Shown: one piece after another, positions 46,333-57,354 of the stretch
Layout: every line of letters begins with the position of its first letter
How positions within the stretch are numbered: position 1 is the first letter of the stretch
Assembly (NCBI GenBank): GCA_030248215.1
Contig: JASANG010002985.1
Coordinates: forward strand, 201,001-265,000
Length of the DNA: 64,000 nucleotides
Direction: 5' to 3'
Origin: Enoplolaimus lenunculus
Lineage: Eukaryota; Nematoda; Enoplea; Enoplida; Thoracostomopsidae
Notes under the pieces: generated by a model
Told to the model about the DNA's origin: nothing
Seen by the model: the letters and a program-made list of their open reading frames with translations, nothing else
Databases searched by the model: none
Made by a program: the position numbers and the translations under genes

Positions 46333-46525
46333 CCATGTTACTTTAAGGGGCGTCCAGGTTTCTGATGGGTCTATAAAAGAGTAGGTTTAGATTCTACATT
46401 ACATTTTTTTGCTTAGGTTTAAGCTTAGGCTTAGGAACACATTTTTGCAAAGCTTAGGCTTAAGTTTAGGCTTAGGAACACATTTTTGCAAAGCTTAGGC
46501 TTAAGCTTAGGCTTAGGATTGGGAA
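46333..46525 (+). mobile_element. MITE family B, right end missing
   Basis: CCCATGTTACTTTAAGGGGC left end, then AGGAACACATTTTTGCAAAG spacer twice between TTAGGC runs. Confidence 0.7.
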
Positions 46526-46593
46526 CGCTGTGCAAAATTAAAATTTTGTAGCAAGATTTGATTCTAAAGTTGTGTCAACGTTTGTTTCTTTTT

Positions 46594-46944
46594 GGCCCGG
46601 GTAAAGGTCAGGGGTGGGACGTTTTTCTGTAGCACTAGAAAAGAGTAAGCTTAAACATTAGACTAATTTTTTGCTTGGCTTAGGCTTAGGATTAGGCTTA
46701 GGCTTAGGCATGTGCTCATTCTTACGCTTAGGCTTAGGCTTAGGCTTAGGTTTAGGCTTAGGAATATGTTCATTCTTACGCTTAAGCTTAGGCCGAGGCT
46801 TAGGAATATGCTTATTCTTACGCTTAGGCTTACGCCGAAGCTTACGCTTAGAAATATGTTCATTCTTACGCTTAGGCTTAGGCTTAGGCTTAGGCTTAGA
46901 AATATGCTTATAATACTGTTCCGCCACTGTTCTTTACATTGGCC
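46594..46944 (+). mobile_element. MITE family A, long array
   Basis: GGCCCGGGTAAAGGTCAGGG to GTTCTTTACATTGGCC. Five arrays of TTAGGC separated by ATRTTCATTCTTACGC-type spacers form a higher-order repeat. The Leu/Ser/Arg-rich frames across it are artefacts. It lies within a decayed family H hAT-like element whose right end is at about 47035 (CCTGGATCCGCCACTGG). Confidence 0.85.
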
Positions 46945-47044
46945 TTCTCTTTTGAACAAATTCTCTGTTTCGGAATAGTCGCCCTCGACAGAGGGTCTCG
47001 GACCCCCCACCGAGTAATCCTGGATCCGCCACTGGTTGTGCCCT

Positions 47045-47440
47045 GTGAATTTCTCCAAATTTCCACTGGTGCTTAACTTCGCTTGATGGGCTGGACAATA
47101 CATAGGGTTGTGGTTCATTTTCATACTGAATATTGATGCCGTTATAGCGTAGTTGTACTTATCAACATTTAATGAAAGAGTTTGTTACATTCAAACCCTA
47201 AAAGACCGAATTTACAAAGAATAGAATATAATTCCAAGCTTATATTTGTCAGCGTTTTGAGACTTACAGGTCACCGCCGTTCGGCTATTTGCAAACCTAT
47301 TACTAACTAGCGTTATAGATGCTACACACAGTTGAGAATAAACGCTGTATGTTTGACAGGTTGTGAAATAAAACCGAAACCTAAAATCGTGAGCTTGGAA
47401 CCAGAAAATATAATCAAAATCTTTCCTACTGGTTTGTTAC
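47045..47440. other. stretch without clear gene
   Basis: An E-type fragment at 47285-47340 (CCTATTACTAACTAGCGTTA, CACACAGTTGAGAATA). Otherwise unrecognised. Confidence 0.35.
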
Positions 47441-47443
47441 ATC

Positions 47444-47692
47444 GGCCCATGTAAAGATCAGGAGCGGAACGTTTTTCTGTGGGACAGCTATAGAGTAAGC
47501 TTAAGCGTTAGACTAATTTTTTTTGCTTGATTTAGGCTTAGGCTTAGGCTTGGGCTTAAGAATAAACTCATTCTTATGCTTAGGCTTAGGCTTAGGAATA
47601 AACTCACTCTTATGCTTAGGCTTAGGCGTAGGCTTAGGCTTAGTCTTAGGAATATGCTTATAATACTGTTCCGTCCCTGTTCTTTACATTGG
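47444..47692 (+). mobile_element. MITE family A
   Basis: GGCCCATGTAAAGATCAGGA to TTCTTTACATTGGC; flanks GTTACATC and TTTACACC are similar but not identical. Confidence 0.8.
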
Positions 47693-47806
47693 CTTTTACA
47701 CCAAACTGAACAAAGTTTGAACGTTGACGTCTGAGTTAGACTATTAAGTGTAAAGCTTATTTTAAGCCTAAACCTAATTCTAAGCCTAAACCTATAATTG
47801 TAGACC

Positions 47807-49007
47807 AAGGTTGGAGCTGGCGCCGGCCCAAATGTTAGGCCGCGGACCTAAATGGGCCGGACCCGGGCTTGTACCCGAACTTTGGGCACGGGAGCCGACA
47901 TATATCGGAGCAGTGCGCGATTACTTTGTATCCCATGTGCCGATAGAACAGACCGTTGGTGTGATATTGTAATATGATTTATATACGTATTTTTGAACCC
48001 TAATTCCTAACAATTTTCACAGATATTGCAGTCATGGCGTAGCCAGGGTTTCGAAAAGTGTAGGTTATATTGTGTAAAACCTTGAAGACAAATTCTTGAG
48101 TTCCAAACTGAAACCGAGTCTAGAAAACCCAGTGACAAATAAAACAAACGGGGTTGACTCTTAAAATCCCCCTGGCTATGCTCTTGACTTCAGTTCTTCG
48201 ACACTACCCTGAAGACAAAGGGTTAATGCAAAGTATACCCATGCCTAAGGCTTCCTCCATGGAAAGCTTAAAGCCTAATAACCCGTTTCTAAATAAAGGG
48301 ATATAATATCTTCGGCCCATGTATAGAACAGGGCCGGAACAGTAGTATAAGCATATTCCTAAGCCTAAGCCTAAGCCCAAGCGTAATGATAAACCTATTC
48401 CTGAGCCTTAGCCTAAGCCTAAGCCTAAGCGTGATGATGAGCCTATTCCTGAGCCTAAGCCTAAGCCTAAGCGTAATGATGAGCTTATTCCTGAGCCTAA
48501 GCCTAAGCATAAGCTTAATGATGAGCCTATTCCTGAGCCTAAGCCTAAGCCTAAGCCTAAGCGTAATGATGAGTCTATTCCTGAGCCTAAGCCTAAGCCT
48601 AAGCCTAAGCGTAATGATGAGCCTATTCCTGAGCCTAAGCCTAAGCCTAAGCCTAAGCGTACTGATGATTCTATTCCTGAGCCTAAGCCTAAGCGTAAGC
48701 TTAAGCCAAAGCCTGAGCAAAAAACGCTAGTCGAAAGCTTAACCTGACTCTGTTACAGCTCCGTCGGAAAACGATCCGGGCCTGTTCTATACATGGCCAT
48801 ATCTTCCCGTCGCCTCGCTGTATACAAAAATTAAAAAAAAACTGTGTTATGTTTATATGGTTTGTTTTATGTTTTGTTTTCTGCTCTAAACCTGTATAAA
48901 GATCGCAGACCCGCGTCCGTGCAGGCCTGGCCCGGGCCGAGCGGTGTGCACCCGGTCCGGGCTCAGGTCCTAAAAAACCCGGGCTCGTTCCCAACTCTAG
49001 GGATGTT
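47807..49007. mobile_element. hAT-like family G element with two nested elements
   Basis: G ends CAAGGTTGGAGCTGGCGCC and GGCTCGTTCCCAACTCTAGG. The right portion (48850-49005) matches 13290-13458 and 59120-59252. Inside lie a family K piece (48033-48190, GGCGTAGCCAGGGTTTCG) and the MITE A at 48314-48798. The captured leader ORF of other G copies is not seen here. Confidence 0.6.
48314..48798 (-). mobile_element. MITE family A variant, longest array, perfect target-site duplication
   Basis: 485 bp, GGCCCATGTATAGAACAGGG to CCTGTTCTATACATGGCC, flanked by ATATCTTC (48306-48313 and 48799-48806). Seven repeats of a unit of about 50-60 bp: GATGAGCCTATTCCTGAGCC followed by two to five CCTAAG units. 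Long Leu/Ser/Arg frames on both strands are by-products. Confidence 0.9.
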
Positions 49008-49009
49008 CA

Positions 49010-49799
49010 ATAACCAATTCGCTTAGCCTATATTATTTTTCGTCGCAAGCCGAATCATTATCTCATGAACTCCTGTTCAGGTAACTCAGAGTAAGTAGTT
49101 TTGCGAGAATATACCGCTTTCAAACAAGTAGCTTGATTTTTACTTTTTCACTACGACAAAGCAACGTTTAAAATCAAATTTGCTATGTCAAATGACAGTA
49201 TTTTTGCAACAAAAATATATTAACTCCAAAAATTGCGCTATATATTTATTTATTTATTTTATTTATTTATTTATATATTTATTTATTTATTTATTTATTT
49301 GTATGCTAAATTTTTAGTTGCGTACAATTGAATCACTCCCACAACCAAGGAATAAGTACAACGGGCAAAAAAGCTGTCCACAAGGGCCAACGACCATTCT
49401 ACTACCATAGAATTCTTTGACTATCCTATATTCGCCGTCAGAAATTTGCAAAACTTCCACATCCCGGGTTGACACCATACTAGACTCCCCGTCAACCCTG
49501 GGACCCTGAGATATTTGAACAAAGTAAAAAATGTCACCCTTGAAAATAAATCAAACACACCGCTTTAAACACAGAGTTGACCGCACGAATTCAACGAGAT
49601 TCACAAGGGTTGATTTTTGACCGATCCAATATTGTGTGCTCAATCTATCAAAGACCTATTGTTGTTTTATTTTTAGTTAAAACATTGTTTACTTGTTTAT
49701 TACGTAAAATCTCGTAATATTTTGAGTAAACAATAGAAACTAAAAGTCATGGTATCTGCTTGTACTATTTGAGCCGTTTAGTACTTACGAGCGTATGCT
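49010..49799. other. AT-rich stretch without clear gene; (TTTA)n at 49238-49305
   Basis: ATTTATTTATTTATTTATTT microsatellite with interruptions. The rest is unique-looking and non-coding by eye. Confidence 0.5.
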
Positions 49800-49945
49800 T
49801 TTTAGAACTCAACGCTCGTTTAACCCAAAAGCCCATTCCAGCACAGTGAGCTGGCTACGGGGCTGGAGGTCTATCACGTCTTGCAGAGATTAGTACTGCA
49901 CATGCGCCTAACAAGTGTTAATATTAACGCACTGTGTATATATTT
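49800..49945 (-). mobile_element. SINE family 2 fragment
   Basis: TATCACGTCTTGCAGAGATT and ACAAGTGTTAATATTAACGC match the middle of SINE 2. Confidence 0.45.
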
Positions 49946-49954
49946 CGCGTATAC

Positions 49955-50152
49955 AGTATAGAACAGGACCGGAACAGTAGTATAAACATATTCCTAAGCC
50001 TAAATCTAAGCCTAAGCCTAAGCATAAGGATGAGCCTATCCATAAGATTAAGTCTAAGCCTTAGCATAAGCCTAAGCCTAATCAAAAAAGTAAGTCAAAA
50101 ACTTCTATTAAAGCCCCGTTGGAAAACGATCCGGCCCTGTTCTATACATGAT
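49955..50152 (-). mobile_element. MITE family A variant
   Basis: GTATAGAACAGGACCGGAAC to GGCCCTGTTCTATACATGAT. Confidence 0.75.
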
Positions 50153-50339
50153 CCGTTAGCGCCGTGTTGTGGTAGCATATACTCTGTGCTAGAAGGGTTA
50201 CATCAATAAAACCTGGAACGCACCACATACGTATTTTGGGCACCGTTCCTGTACAGGCAAACATGGTTTTTAGCAATATTAACAGATCGTTCTACAAAAG
50301 AATTCGTACAGATAAATTTACTGATAGTCCAACAAGGAA

Positions 50340-50578
50340 CCTAAGCGTAAGCCTAAGCGTAAGAATGAGCATATTCCTAAGCATAAGCCTAAGCGTAAGC
50401 CTAAGCGTAAGAATGAGCATATTCCTAAGCATAAGCCTAAGCGTAAGCCTAAGCGTAAGAATGAGCATATTCCTAAGCATAAAAGCCTAAGCCTAATCGA
50501 AGCAAAAAAATCGTCTAAAGCGTAACTTTACTCTATTGCAGTCCCACAGAAAGACGTTCCGCATCTGATATTTACATG
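50340..50578 (-). mobile_element. MITE family A, left end missing
   Basis: Three near-identical 57-bp units (AAGAATGAGCATATTCCTAA plus AAGCGTAAGCC runs), then the standard A end CTGATATTTACATGGACC. A dispersed repeat M piece (ACATACGTATTTTGGGCACC) precedes it at 50225. Confidence 0.75.
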
Positions 50579-51059
50579 GACCTACGAAATCCCATCTGTT
50601 GAAAACTTTGGAAAATTCAAAATTCTGTGAAATTTTACTTTTTTTCATCAATTTAATATTTGTCAAGGTTAAATGTTCCTATTTTGTCTTTCGTCTTGAA
50701 AATAGTAAATGTTTTTGCCCACGGCAAATTTTGCACACTGCATGCATTAACAACGAATGACTCAGTATAATTGCAATAATATTAATATTGTTTGCGTTGC
50801 AATCTTCCAACAAAGAAATGGACTGGATTTGGGAGGGGGGGCGCGGCGGTGTTCGCCCCACTTTCATCCATATTTAACTGCTGTCCCGCTGAACGCTCGT
50901 TAACGGTTTTTCAATTCTGGGTTGAAAACCAATATTTTAGTCGTTTTTACCGTTCCGAGATTCGCAAAAATTTCAATTCAACGACACTTTGAACTGAAAC
51001 TTACTGCGGCGAACTGCGTCATATTTGCAATGGGTAGTAGAGTTGTTTCTTCGATATAT
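50579..51059. other. stretch without clear gene
   Basis: A poly-G run at 50832-50840 and short open frames only; nothing recognised. Confidence 0.35.
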
Positions 51060-51240
51060 GCCGCAGGTCCGAGAGCCAGGTCACCTTGATAGCGGGGGTT
51101 GGACATTTTTCAGGACGGGCATACGACGGTTTTCGGTGATTTACAAGCAAGGTTGAAAATTTTCTACAGGGATCAAAATTGTTCCAGGGGGGGGGGGGCT
51201 GAGCCCCCTTGGCCTTCCCCTATTGGCTACGAGCGCGATG
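51060..51240. mobile_element. hAT-like family K piece
   Basis: GACATTTTTCAGGACGGGCA, TTTACAAGCAAGGTTGAAAA, poly-G, CCCTTGGCC and TATTGGCTACGAGCGC, as in 20271-20600. Confidence 0.5.
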
Positions 51241-51358
51241 TGTGTACTGTTTTTAAATCTGACGTCATTTCGTTTGAAAATTTTAAAGCTGGCTTTTTGA
51301 GTTAAATATTTTTTCAAACTAACGATTTCCTACGCAATTTAAAACGCTTAGATTGGCG

Positions 51359-51532
51359 TGGGCCCATGTTACTTTTAGGGCCGTCCCGGTTTCTAGTGGG
51401 TCTGCAAAAAAAGTAGGCTTACATTCTAGACTATATTTTTGTTTCGGCTTAGGATTAGGAATATATTTTTTGAACGCTTTGGCTTAGGAATGTGGATAAT
51501 CTACTGTTACGGACTTAAAAGTAACATTGGCC
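51359..51532 (+). mobile_element. MITE family B with target-site duplication
   Basis: GGGCCCATGTTACTTTTAGG to AAAAGTAACATTGGCC; flanks GATTGGCG (51351-51358) and GACTGGCG (51533-51540). Confidence 0.85.
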
Positions 51533-51589
51533 GACTGGCGAATAAAACGTATTGCTCTGGTGCAATATCGCTTGCTTAAACGGTCACCT

Positions 51590-51940
51590 GCCACAGACTC
51601 GCTTTGATAGAGTAAGCTCAAGCTTTAGACTAATGTTTTTGCTTAGACTTAACCTTAGGCTTACTTTGAAGCTGATTCTCTCGCTTAGGCTTAGGCTTAG
51701 GGATATGAAGATATCACTGTTACATCCTTATTCTATACGTTGGCCCTGCTGGTCAAAAATTTAATTTTGCAATTATTTTCGCCCGTCAATCGTTTCATTC
51801 TTTGTCGTGTGGTTTTTATCCCACTACTCTTAGGCTTACGCTTAGGCTTAGGAATATGAATATACCGCTGTTACATCCTTATTCAATACATTGGCCCTGC
51901 TGGTCAAAAATTTAATTTTGCAATAATTTTTCGTCCGTCA
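51590..51940 (+). mobile_element. MITE A variant with duplicated right part
   Basis: The right section CGCTTAGGCTTAGG ... TTACATCCTTATTC ... TTGGCCCTGCTGGTCAAAAA occurs at 51682-51790 and again at 51835-51935, so the right end plus about 30 bp of flank was duplicated. Confidence 0.65.
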
Positions 51941-52146
51941 ATTTTGTACCGTGTCATTCACTTCGACCTTCCGATATTTGCAATATGGTGCTGCATTTCC
52001 GGTAGAGTCAAAATGATACACGTTTGTAATTTGCAAAATTTGTCTGTTGTGTTGTTTTTAATTTGTTTTTTTTTACCTTATGGATTTTTAAATATTGGCG
52101 CATGGCTGAATATTTGGCGTTTGATTATTTACGAAGAGGCGGACCC

Positions 52147-52392
52147 CATGCTACTTTAAGGGGAATCCAGGTTTCTGGTGGGTGGCTTATGTTACTTTAA
52201 GGGGAATCCAGGTTTCTGATGGGTGGCTTATGTTACTTTAAGGGGAATCCAGGTTTCTGATGGGTGGCTCATGTTACTTTGAAGGGCGTCCAGGTTTCTG
52301 GTGCGTGGCTCATGTTACTTTAAGATGCGTCCAGGTTTCTGGTGGGTGGCTCATGTTACTTTAACGGGCGTCCAAGCTTCCGGTTGGTCTAT
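52147..52392 (+). repeat. tandem array of a MITE B left terminus, 6 x 41 bp
   Basis: The start CATG(T/C)TACTTTAAGG recurs at 52147, 52188, 52229, 52270, 52311 and 52352, exactly 41 bp apart, each followed by GTCCAGGTTTCTGGTGGGTG or near it. The last unit runs on into a complete-looking MITE B body (to about 52535). Confidence 0.9.
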
Positions 52393-52535
52393 AAAAGAGT
52401 AGGTTTTGAGTCTAGACTACATTTTTTGCTTAGGCTTAGGCTTAGGGCTAGGCTTAAGAACACATTTTTGCAACGCTTAGACATAGGCTTAGGCTTAGAA
52501 ATACGCTTAATTTACTGTAACACCCCTATGGCCAA
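52352..52535 (+). mobile_element. MITE family B body downstream of terminus array
   Basis: TTTTTTGCTTAGGCTTAGG core with CACATTTTTGCAACGC spacer, then ATACGCTTAATTTACTGTAA; right terminus truncated at CCCCTATGGCC. Confidence 0.7.
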
Positions 52536-52627
52536 GAGGCGTATAAACCAGGAATATTTACCCATTGATGTATACTCTATGCAATTGCCAGAATGGTGAT
52601 AAAAATAGGAACTTTTACAGGTTTTAG

Positions 52628-52720
52628 AATTTATCTACTGCATCGTAGACGTCAGGTATGTTGAAGGGATTGTCAACCGGTATAAAATCATCGCTCAGCA
52701 CCTGGTTATATACACACAGC
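52628..52720 (-). CDS. possible last exon
   Basis: After acceptor-like ATATAACCAG the minus strand reads VLSDDFIPVDNPFNIPDVYD, AVDKF, stop at 52628. Coding-like composition, but no partner exon, and the acceptor is weak. Confidence 0.25.
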
Positions 52721-52732
52721 TGGCGTTGGGTC

Positions 52733-52907
52733 CATGTGTAATATTCGGGTCGGAACGTTTTTCCGCGGGACTGCAATAGAGCAAGGTTAAGCTTTGGACT
52801 ATTCTTTTGCTTGGGCATAGTCTAAGGTATAGGCTTATTTTTACGATTATACTGAGGCTTAGAAAAATTGCTGAAACTACTTTTACGGCCCTGTTTCATT
52901 CATAGGC
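52733..52907 (+). mobile_element. MITE family A variant
   Basis: GGTCCATGTGTAATATTCGG to CGGCCCTGTTTCATTCATAG. Confidence 0.65.
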
Positions 52908-52959
52908 CCAGGCGTTGCTATATAGGTAGTTTATGTGAACGCATAGTACGGTTCTAGAT

Positions 52960-53290
52960 CTAGATCAGGGGCGGAACGTTTTTCTGTGGCACTAGAAAAG
53001 AGTAAGCTTAAGCTTTAGACTAATTTTTTGCTTGGATTAGACTTAGGCTTAAGCTTAGACATTGGAATATGCTCATTCTTACGCTTAGGCTTAAGCGTTG
53101 GAATATACTCATTCTTACGCTTAGGCGTAGACTTAGGCTTACGCTTAGGCTTAGGAATATGCTCATTCTTATGCTTAGGCTTAAGCGTTGGAATATACTC
53201 ATTCTTACGCTTAGGCGTAGACTTAGGCTTACGGTTAGGCTTAGGAATATGCTTATAATGCTGTTCCGCCCCGGTTCTTTACATTGCCCG
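52960..53290 (+). mobile_element. MITE family A, long array
   Basis: AGATCAGGGGCGGAACGTTT to CCCCGGTTCTTTACATTGCC; alternating TTAGGC runs and GGAATATRCTCATTCTTACG spacers in a two-step higher-order pattern. Confidence 0.8.
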
Positions 53291-53807
53291 GTATTACGCA
53301 CATTTGAGAACACGGGTCCAAAGCAGATCAAACTCGGCTTCGACCTGTTCGCGATTTATTTTTTTAATTTTGAAAATCTGTAATTTGAGTAAATAAAACA
53401 TACTGAAAAACAATAATTTACGTGATATTCATGGATACGAACCTATAAAATTCAAACATAACGGAGATATGAATAATTTAAGTAATAAACTCGCCGCTAT
53501 ATTTTGAATTGAAAATAATTACTCAAAATAATATTTGAAATAAAATACAAACGACGCCGAATAGCACGTGGTCGCGTTACGCCTTACGGCGCCAGAACGC
53601 AGGGGGGTATAAAGCGAGTATTAACCCCTTTGAAAGTTTTGGAAATATGAGAAAAACAGGCATATATTTTCAGAACCTAAAATTAAGCGTTTGGTATTTA
53701 AGAATAGAACAAATTTTCTCGCTCGCTTCGCTCGATCCGACATAAACTTTGAACTGTATTTGTCTGTAGAACAGAATTCCTTCCACATCCTAGTACGCAG
53801 GGGCGTC
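53291..53807. other. stretch without clear gene
   Basis: One TTCTCGCTCGCTTCGCTCG motif at 53716. No exon recognised. Confidence 0.35.
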
Positions 53808-53988
53808 CATATAAAATTGTATTTATGCGGGCACCGAATTATTTTAGAGGCGCCCCCTACAATTGCAATTCAACATTATTATCTACTTTTAGACAGAGTC
53901 CATTTGGACAAAGGCACTATCCAAATTTGGGGGGCACGGCCTCCCCCCCCCCCCGCGCCCTCTCCATAGGGACGCCCTTGATGCTACG
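53808..53988. mobile_element. hAT-like element, family O
   Basis: CAGGGGCGTCCATATAAAAT to CCATAGGGACGCCCTTG, poly-C inside. Confidence 0.6.
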
Positions 53989-54386
53989 ATGATACGTATC
54001 AAAAATCATTTTAAATATTAAAATTTGACAACTTGACATTTGGTAAATTTTTCTGGTATTTACATTTTCGAGATTTTATTTGGTAAAATTGGTTTGAATT
54101 TTGAAATTCGCCGGACGCTAGGAATGGTATATCTACGTCTGAGTCGACGCTGAAAGACGATTCAGTTTGTCTGACACCATTGCTAGCGGCTAATCGCGGT
54201 TTCCGGCAGCACCCGGACCAGGGGCCAGAACAGAAATCGAAACGAAAATTTTGTGTTAAGATTTAGTACTAAAATTGAGTTAAAACAAAATGTTAATCGC
54301 TTTGTCCGCTTTCGATGTATTCGGCACGTATCTGATGAAACCTTTAGTTTTTGTTTAAAATTGTTGATAATTGCAAGTGGTAATAC

Positions 54387-54828
54387 TGTAGTGACCCGAA
54401 TAAGAGGGGGGCTGATATGTATCTGGCCTCTCCAGAGGGAACCCCTTGTTATTCGGTTACGGGCAGTTATTTGTTCTTAACCAGCCCTCTGCTGCTCTTC
54501 GTTACTGACATATATCCGGTGTTGCAAGTATCTGTTAAATTAAACGTTTTTTGTGCTCTTGAATCAAAAGCTTGAGCGATAATGCAAGGTTATACTTAGA
54601 AATGAACTTTCAAAACTTAAGTACGCTTTAAAGTTTCGAACTCAAATTATTTGGTCCTGAAGTCATTTATGCCCTACAATTTGGGATAATTGACATTTAT
54701 GGACTGTATTAGGGTTTAGGAACTCTATTCGCTTACGGACTCTAATTTGGGATACGGACGCCTATTGATTGGGACTCAAAATGAGGACCCTTCTCTTATT
54801 ACCCCTCTTATTCGGGTCGCTACAGTAT
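54387..54828 (+). mobile_element. MITE family D, best copy
   Basis: TACTGTAGTGACCCGAATAA to TTATTCGGGTCGCTACAGTA, about 440 bp, TA at both ends. The interior has long imperfect inverted segments (CCTCTCCAGAGG). Confidence 0.85.
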
Positions 54829-55170
54829 ATATTCTAAAACTATTGGATGAATTATGCCAGTTCTTAAATATTTGAGTCGGAAATAGGGCCAGATTGCGAA
54901 GACAACGTATAATTTTTTAGTTTTTAGCTCATTTTTCCTACGAATTTTTCCACTTAAAATTTTTATTGTTGTGTGTGTTTTTTTCTCGCAAATCTTGTCA
55001 TTTATTGCGACAAGTTAGGATGACTAAGATTTCCTATTTTTAAATTAAAAATTGCAGTGGCGTTTATTTGGTAAACGAAATCGTAACCTTTATTCAATTG
55101 GTTGTTTAAGATTTTGCTTTAAAACTGTTGTTTTAAATGTAAGCAATCCATATATTAAAGCTGAAACACC
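54829..55170. other. AT-rich stretch without recognisable gene
   Basis: Nothing recognised. Confidence 0.4.
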
Positions 55171-55320
55171 CACACATACATATTTTGGGCAACTTTCCAG
55201 CGTTACTTTGTTTACTTGATTGTTCTATGAAAGAAAAATTTGAAACGAAATTTTTGTGCTTTCGCTACTTTTGTGCTTTGCGCAAAGCTGGCAGACTAGT
55301 ATTTTTTAGTTGTCTAATTC
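55171..55320. repeat. dispersed repeat M
   Basis: CATATTTTGGGCAACTTTCC, TTACTTTGTTTAC and GCAAAGCTGGCAGACTAGTA are shared with 335-500, and in part with 21290-21330 and 50225-50260. Confidence 0.5.
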
Positions 55321-55359
55321 ATTACGCATCAAAGCATGAACACTGCAAAAATATTGCGT

Positions 55360-55562
55360 TCAGTGGCGGATTTACAAATTTCTGACGGCGGACTTCCAAA
55401 ATTTGTCAAACGCAATTTGTACTGCATGCTAAATATGTGCCAATTTTCTGAGAGGAAAAATTGAAAGGTAGTGACCTAACCATTTTATCGCAAACAATTT
55501 CTGACGGGGGGCGAACGTCGTTTTCCGCCGCCCCCCACATTTGCATCCGCTACTGACTAGGT
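55360..55562. mobile_element. hAT-like element, family H
   Basis: CAGTGGCGGATTTACAAATT to CATTTGCATCCGCTACTG, with GACGGGGGGCGAACG inside. Confidence 0.7.
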
Positions 55563-55580
55563 TGGGGTGAACACGTGAGT

Positions 55581-55716
55581 TTCGGTAAAAAAATTCGAAA
55601 TAACCTACTGTGTTTGCAAATTTGGCATTTCGGAAGACATTATTGTTAAGGAACTTGCCAGCAAAACAACCGATTCATCTATAACTCCAGGTACCCAACA
55701 TATAGTAAGCGTGTAA
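55581..55716 (+). CDS. possible exon remnant
   Basis: Open between stops, reading CVCKFGISEDIIVKELASKT then TDSSITPG up to a donor-like CCAG|GTACCC. No ATG and no clear acceptor. Confidence 0.2.
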
Positions 55717-55875
55717 ATCCAAGCCTAAGACTCGTCTAAGGTCTATTGTCTAGCATAGCCGTGAATCTAGGTCTAGCCTAAGCTTAAGCCTAAATTTAAG
55801 TTTAAGCCTAAGCATTAGAAAGTTCAGCTGTGATACGCTGCTGTTTCTAAAAGTGTGCGTTGTCACTTGGTTTGC

Positions 55876-56062
55876 TAAATAGGGCCAATGCATATAACAA
55901 AGCTGTAAAACAGTAGTATAAACATATTCCTAAGCCTATAGCCTAAACGTGAGAATGAACTTATACCTAAGCCTAAACCTAAGCAAAATATAAATCTATT
56001 GTTTAAGCTTACTCTATTGCAGTTCCGCAGAATTACGTTCCACCCTTGATCTTTACATTGAC
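55876..56062 (-). mobile_element. MITE family A variant
   Basis: GGCCAATGCATATAACAAAG to CTTGATCTTTACATTGAC. Confidence 0.7.
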
Positions 56063-56397
56063 ACGAAATTGTCACCATTACCACTATTTATTTCGTGGCG
56101 TAAAATTTCAAATGAAAAAGTTTTAATTGAAATGTTTATTGATATTTCACTAATAACAACAGCCGCTTTGATTGCGGCTTTGTTTCGTTTTAATACTATT
56201 TTCCGTTGCTTAAGGCAAACTTAAATCATAGCAATTCGCAGTTTTTGCACGCAGTTTGTACGCGTTTAAAACTAGGTTAACGCAGTTATATGCAAATAGG
56301 CGAATTTTAGCAAAATTTGTTTTTTTTTCAATATTTTTAACACTACTGTACTGCAAGTTTGACAAGAATTTGACGGTATTTTAAGTCTTTTGGTATT
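56063..56397. other. AT-rich stretch without recognisable gene
   Basis: Nothing recognised. Confidence 0.4.
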
Positions 56398-56405
56398 GAT
56401 ATTTC

Positions 56406-56576
56406 GGCCCATGTTACTTTAAGGGGCGTCCAGGTTTCTGGTGGGTTTATAAAAGTGTAGGATTAGATAATATATTATATTTTTTACTTAGGCTTAGGCT
56501 TAGCAACACATTTTTGCAACGCTTAGGCTTAGGAAACGCTTAATCTACTGTTACGCCCCTTAAAGTAACATTAGCC
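56406..56576 (+). mobile_element. MITE family B with target-site duplication
   Basis: GGCCCATGTTACTTTAAGGG to TTAAAGTAACATTAGCC; flanks GATATTTC (56398-56405) and GATATTTG (56577-56584). Confidence 0.85.
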
Positions 56577-56847
56577 GATATTTGAATGAAAGTTTTCACA
56601 GAAAAACATTTTGCAAGCCACGAGGATGTTTTTTGTGCTTTGTAATTTTGGGTTTCGAAATGAAATATTGCTGTATATTTCTGAGCTAAAATTGCAATAA
56701 TTATACTCATTCAAATGCTAATATGTGCGTTGACGCTGGGTCTGGCCATCGCTAGTGAAACGCTGTTTATATCATCTTAAAATGAAGCAACCGAACGCCT
56801 AATATTTACTTCTAGCACTAACAGATCTATCTAATTTAAACCAAATA

Positions 56848-56998
56848 AGCCAATGTAAAGATCAGGGGCGGAACACAGTTGTAAGCATAGTCGTAAGCCT
56901 AAGGCTTAGCCAAGCAAAAAAATTAGTCTAAAGCATAAGCTTATTCTATTGCAGTCCCACAGGAAAACTCTCCGCCCGTGATTTTTACATGAGCAAAC
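56848..56998 (-). mobile_element. MITE family A, short array
   Basis: AGCCAATGTAAAGATCAGGG to CGTGATTTTTACATGAGC. The array is reduced to about three units. Confidence 0.75.
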
Positions 56999-57233
56999 AA
57001 ACGTGTCAGCTGTCTATGAATCGTAAAATGATTCTCATTGAATTTTTAGGATCTTATACTAATTTGACTTACATTCCTAAAATAGCGTTTGGCTTCCGTT
57101 CGCACCTCGAGTAAATCCACCGGTTATCTTTAGCGCCGTCCGGTTCAGACATTTCTGGACCCACCACTGATTGTACCAATTGCAATATTTCCATTAATTA
57201 TATTCGACTTTTCCTGACCTCATCTTTCAGTTC

Positions 57234-57294
57234 AATTTCAAATTTTCACCAATTTCTCGGTCGAAACTCACTTGTGAATTTCGCCACGGGGGTA
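57234..57294 (+). CDS. possible short internal exon
   Basis: Acceptor CTCATCTTTCAG, then FNFKFSPISRSKLTCEFRHG and a donor-like GGGG|GTAGGG. No partner exon seen. Confidence 0.2.
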
Positions 57295-57354
57295 GGGTGG
57301 TAAAAGATCACCAAATTGCACCGGCGAAGTGTACTTCTTGAAGCTACAGACACG

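Noticed and set aside
46663-47124. Long Leu/Ser/Arg-rich frames over TTAGGC arrays (also 48289-48730, 50236-50490, 53020-53331)
   Set aside because: They follow from reading a hexamer repeat in any frame; frames are open on both strands and the termini are those of MITEs.
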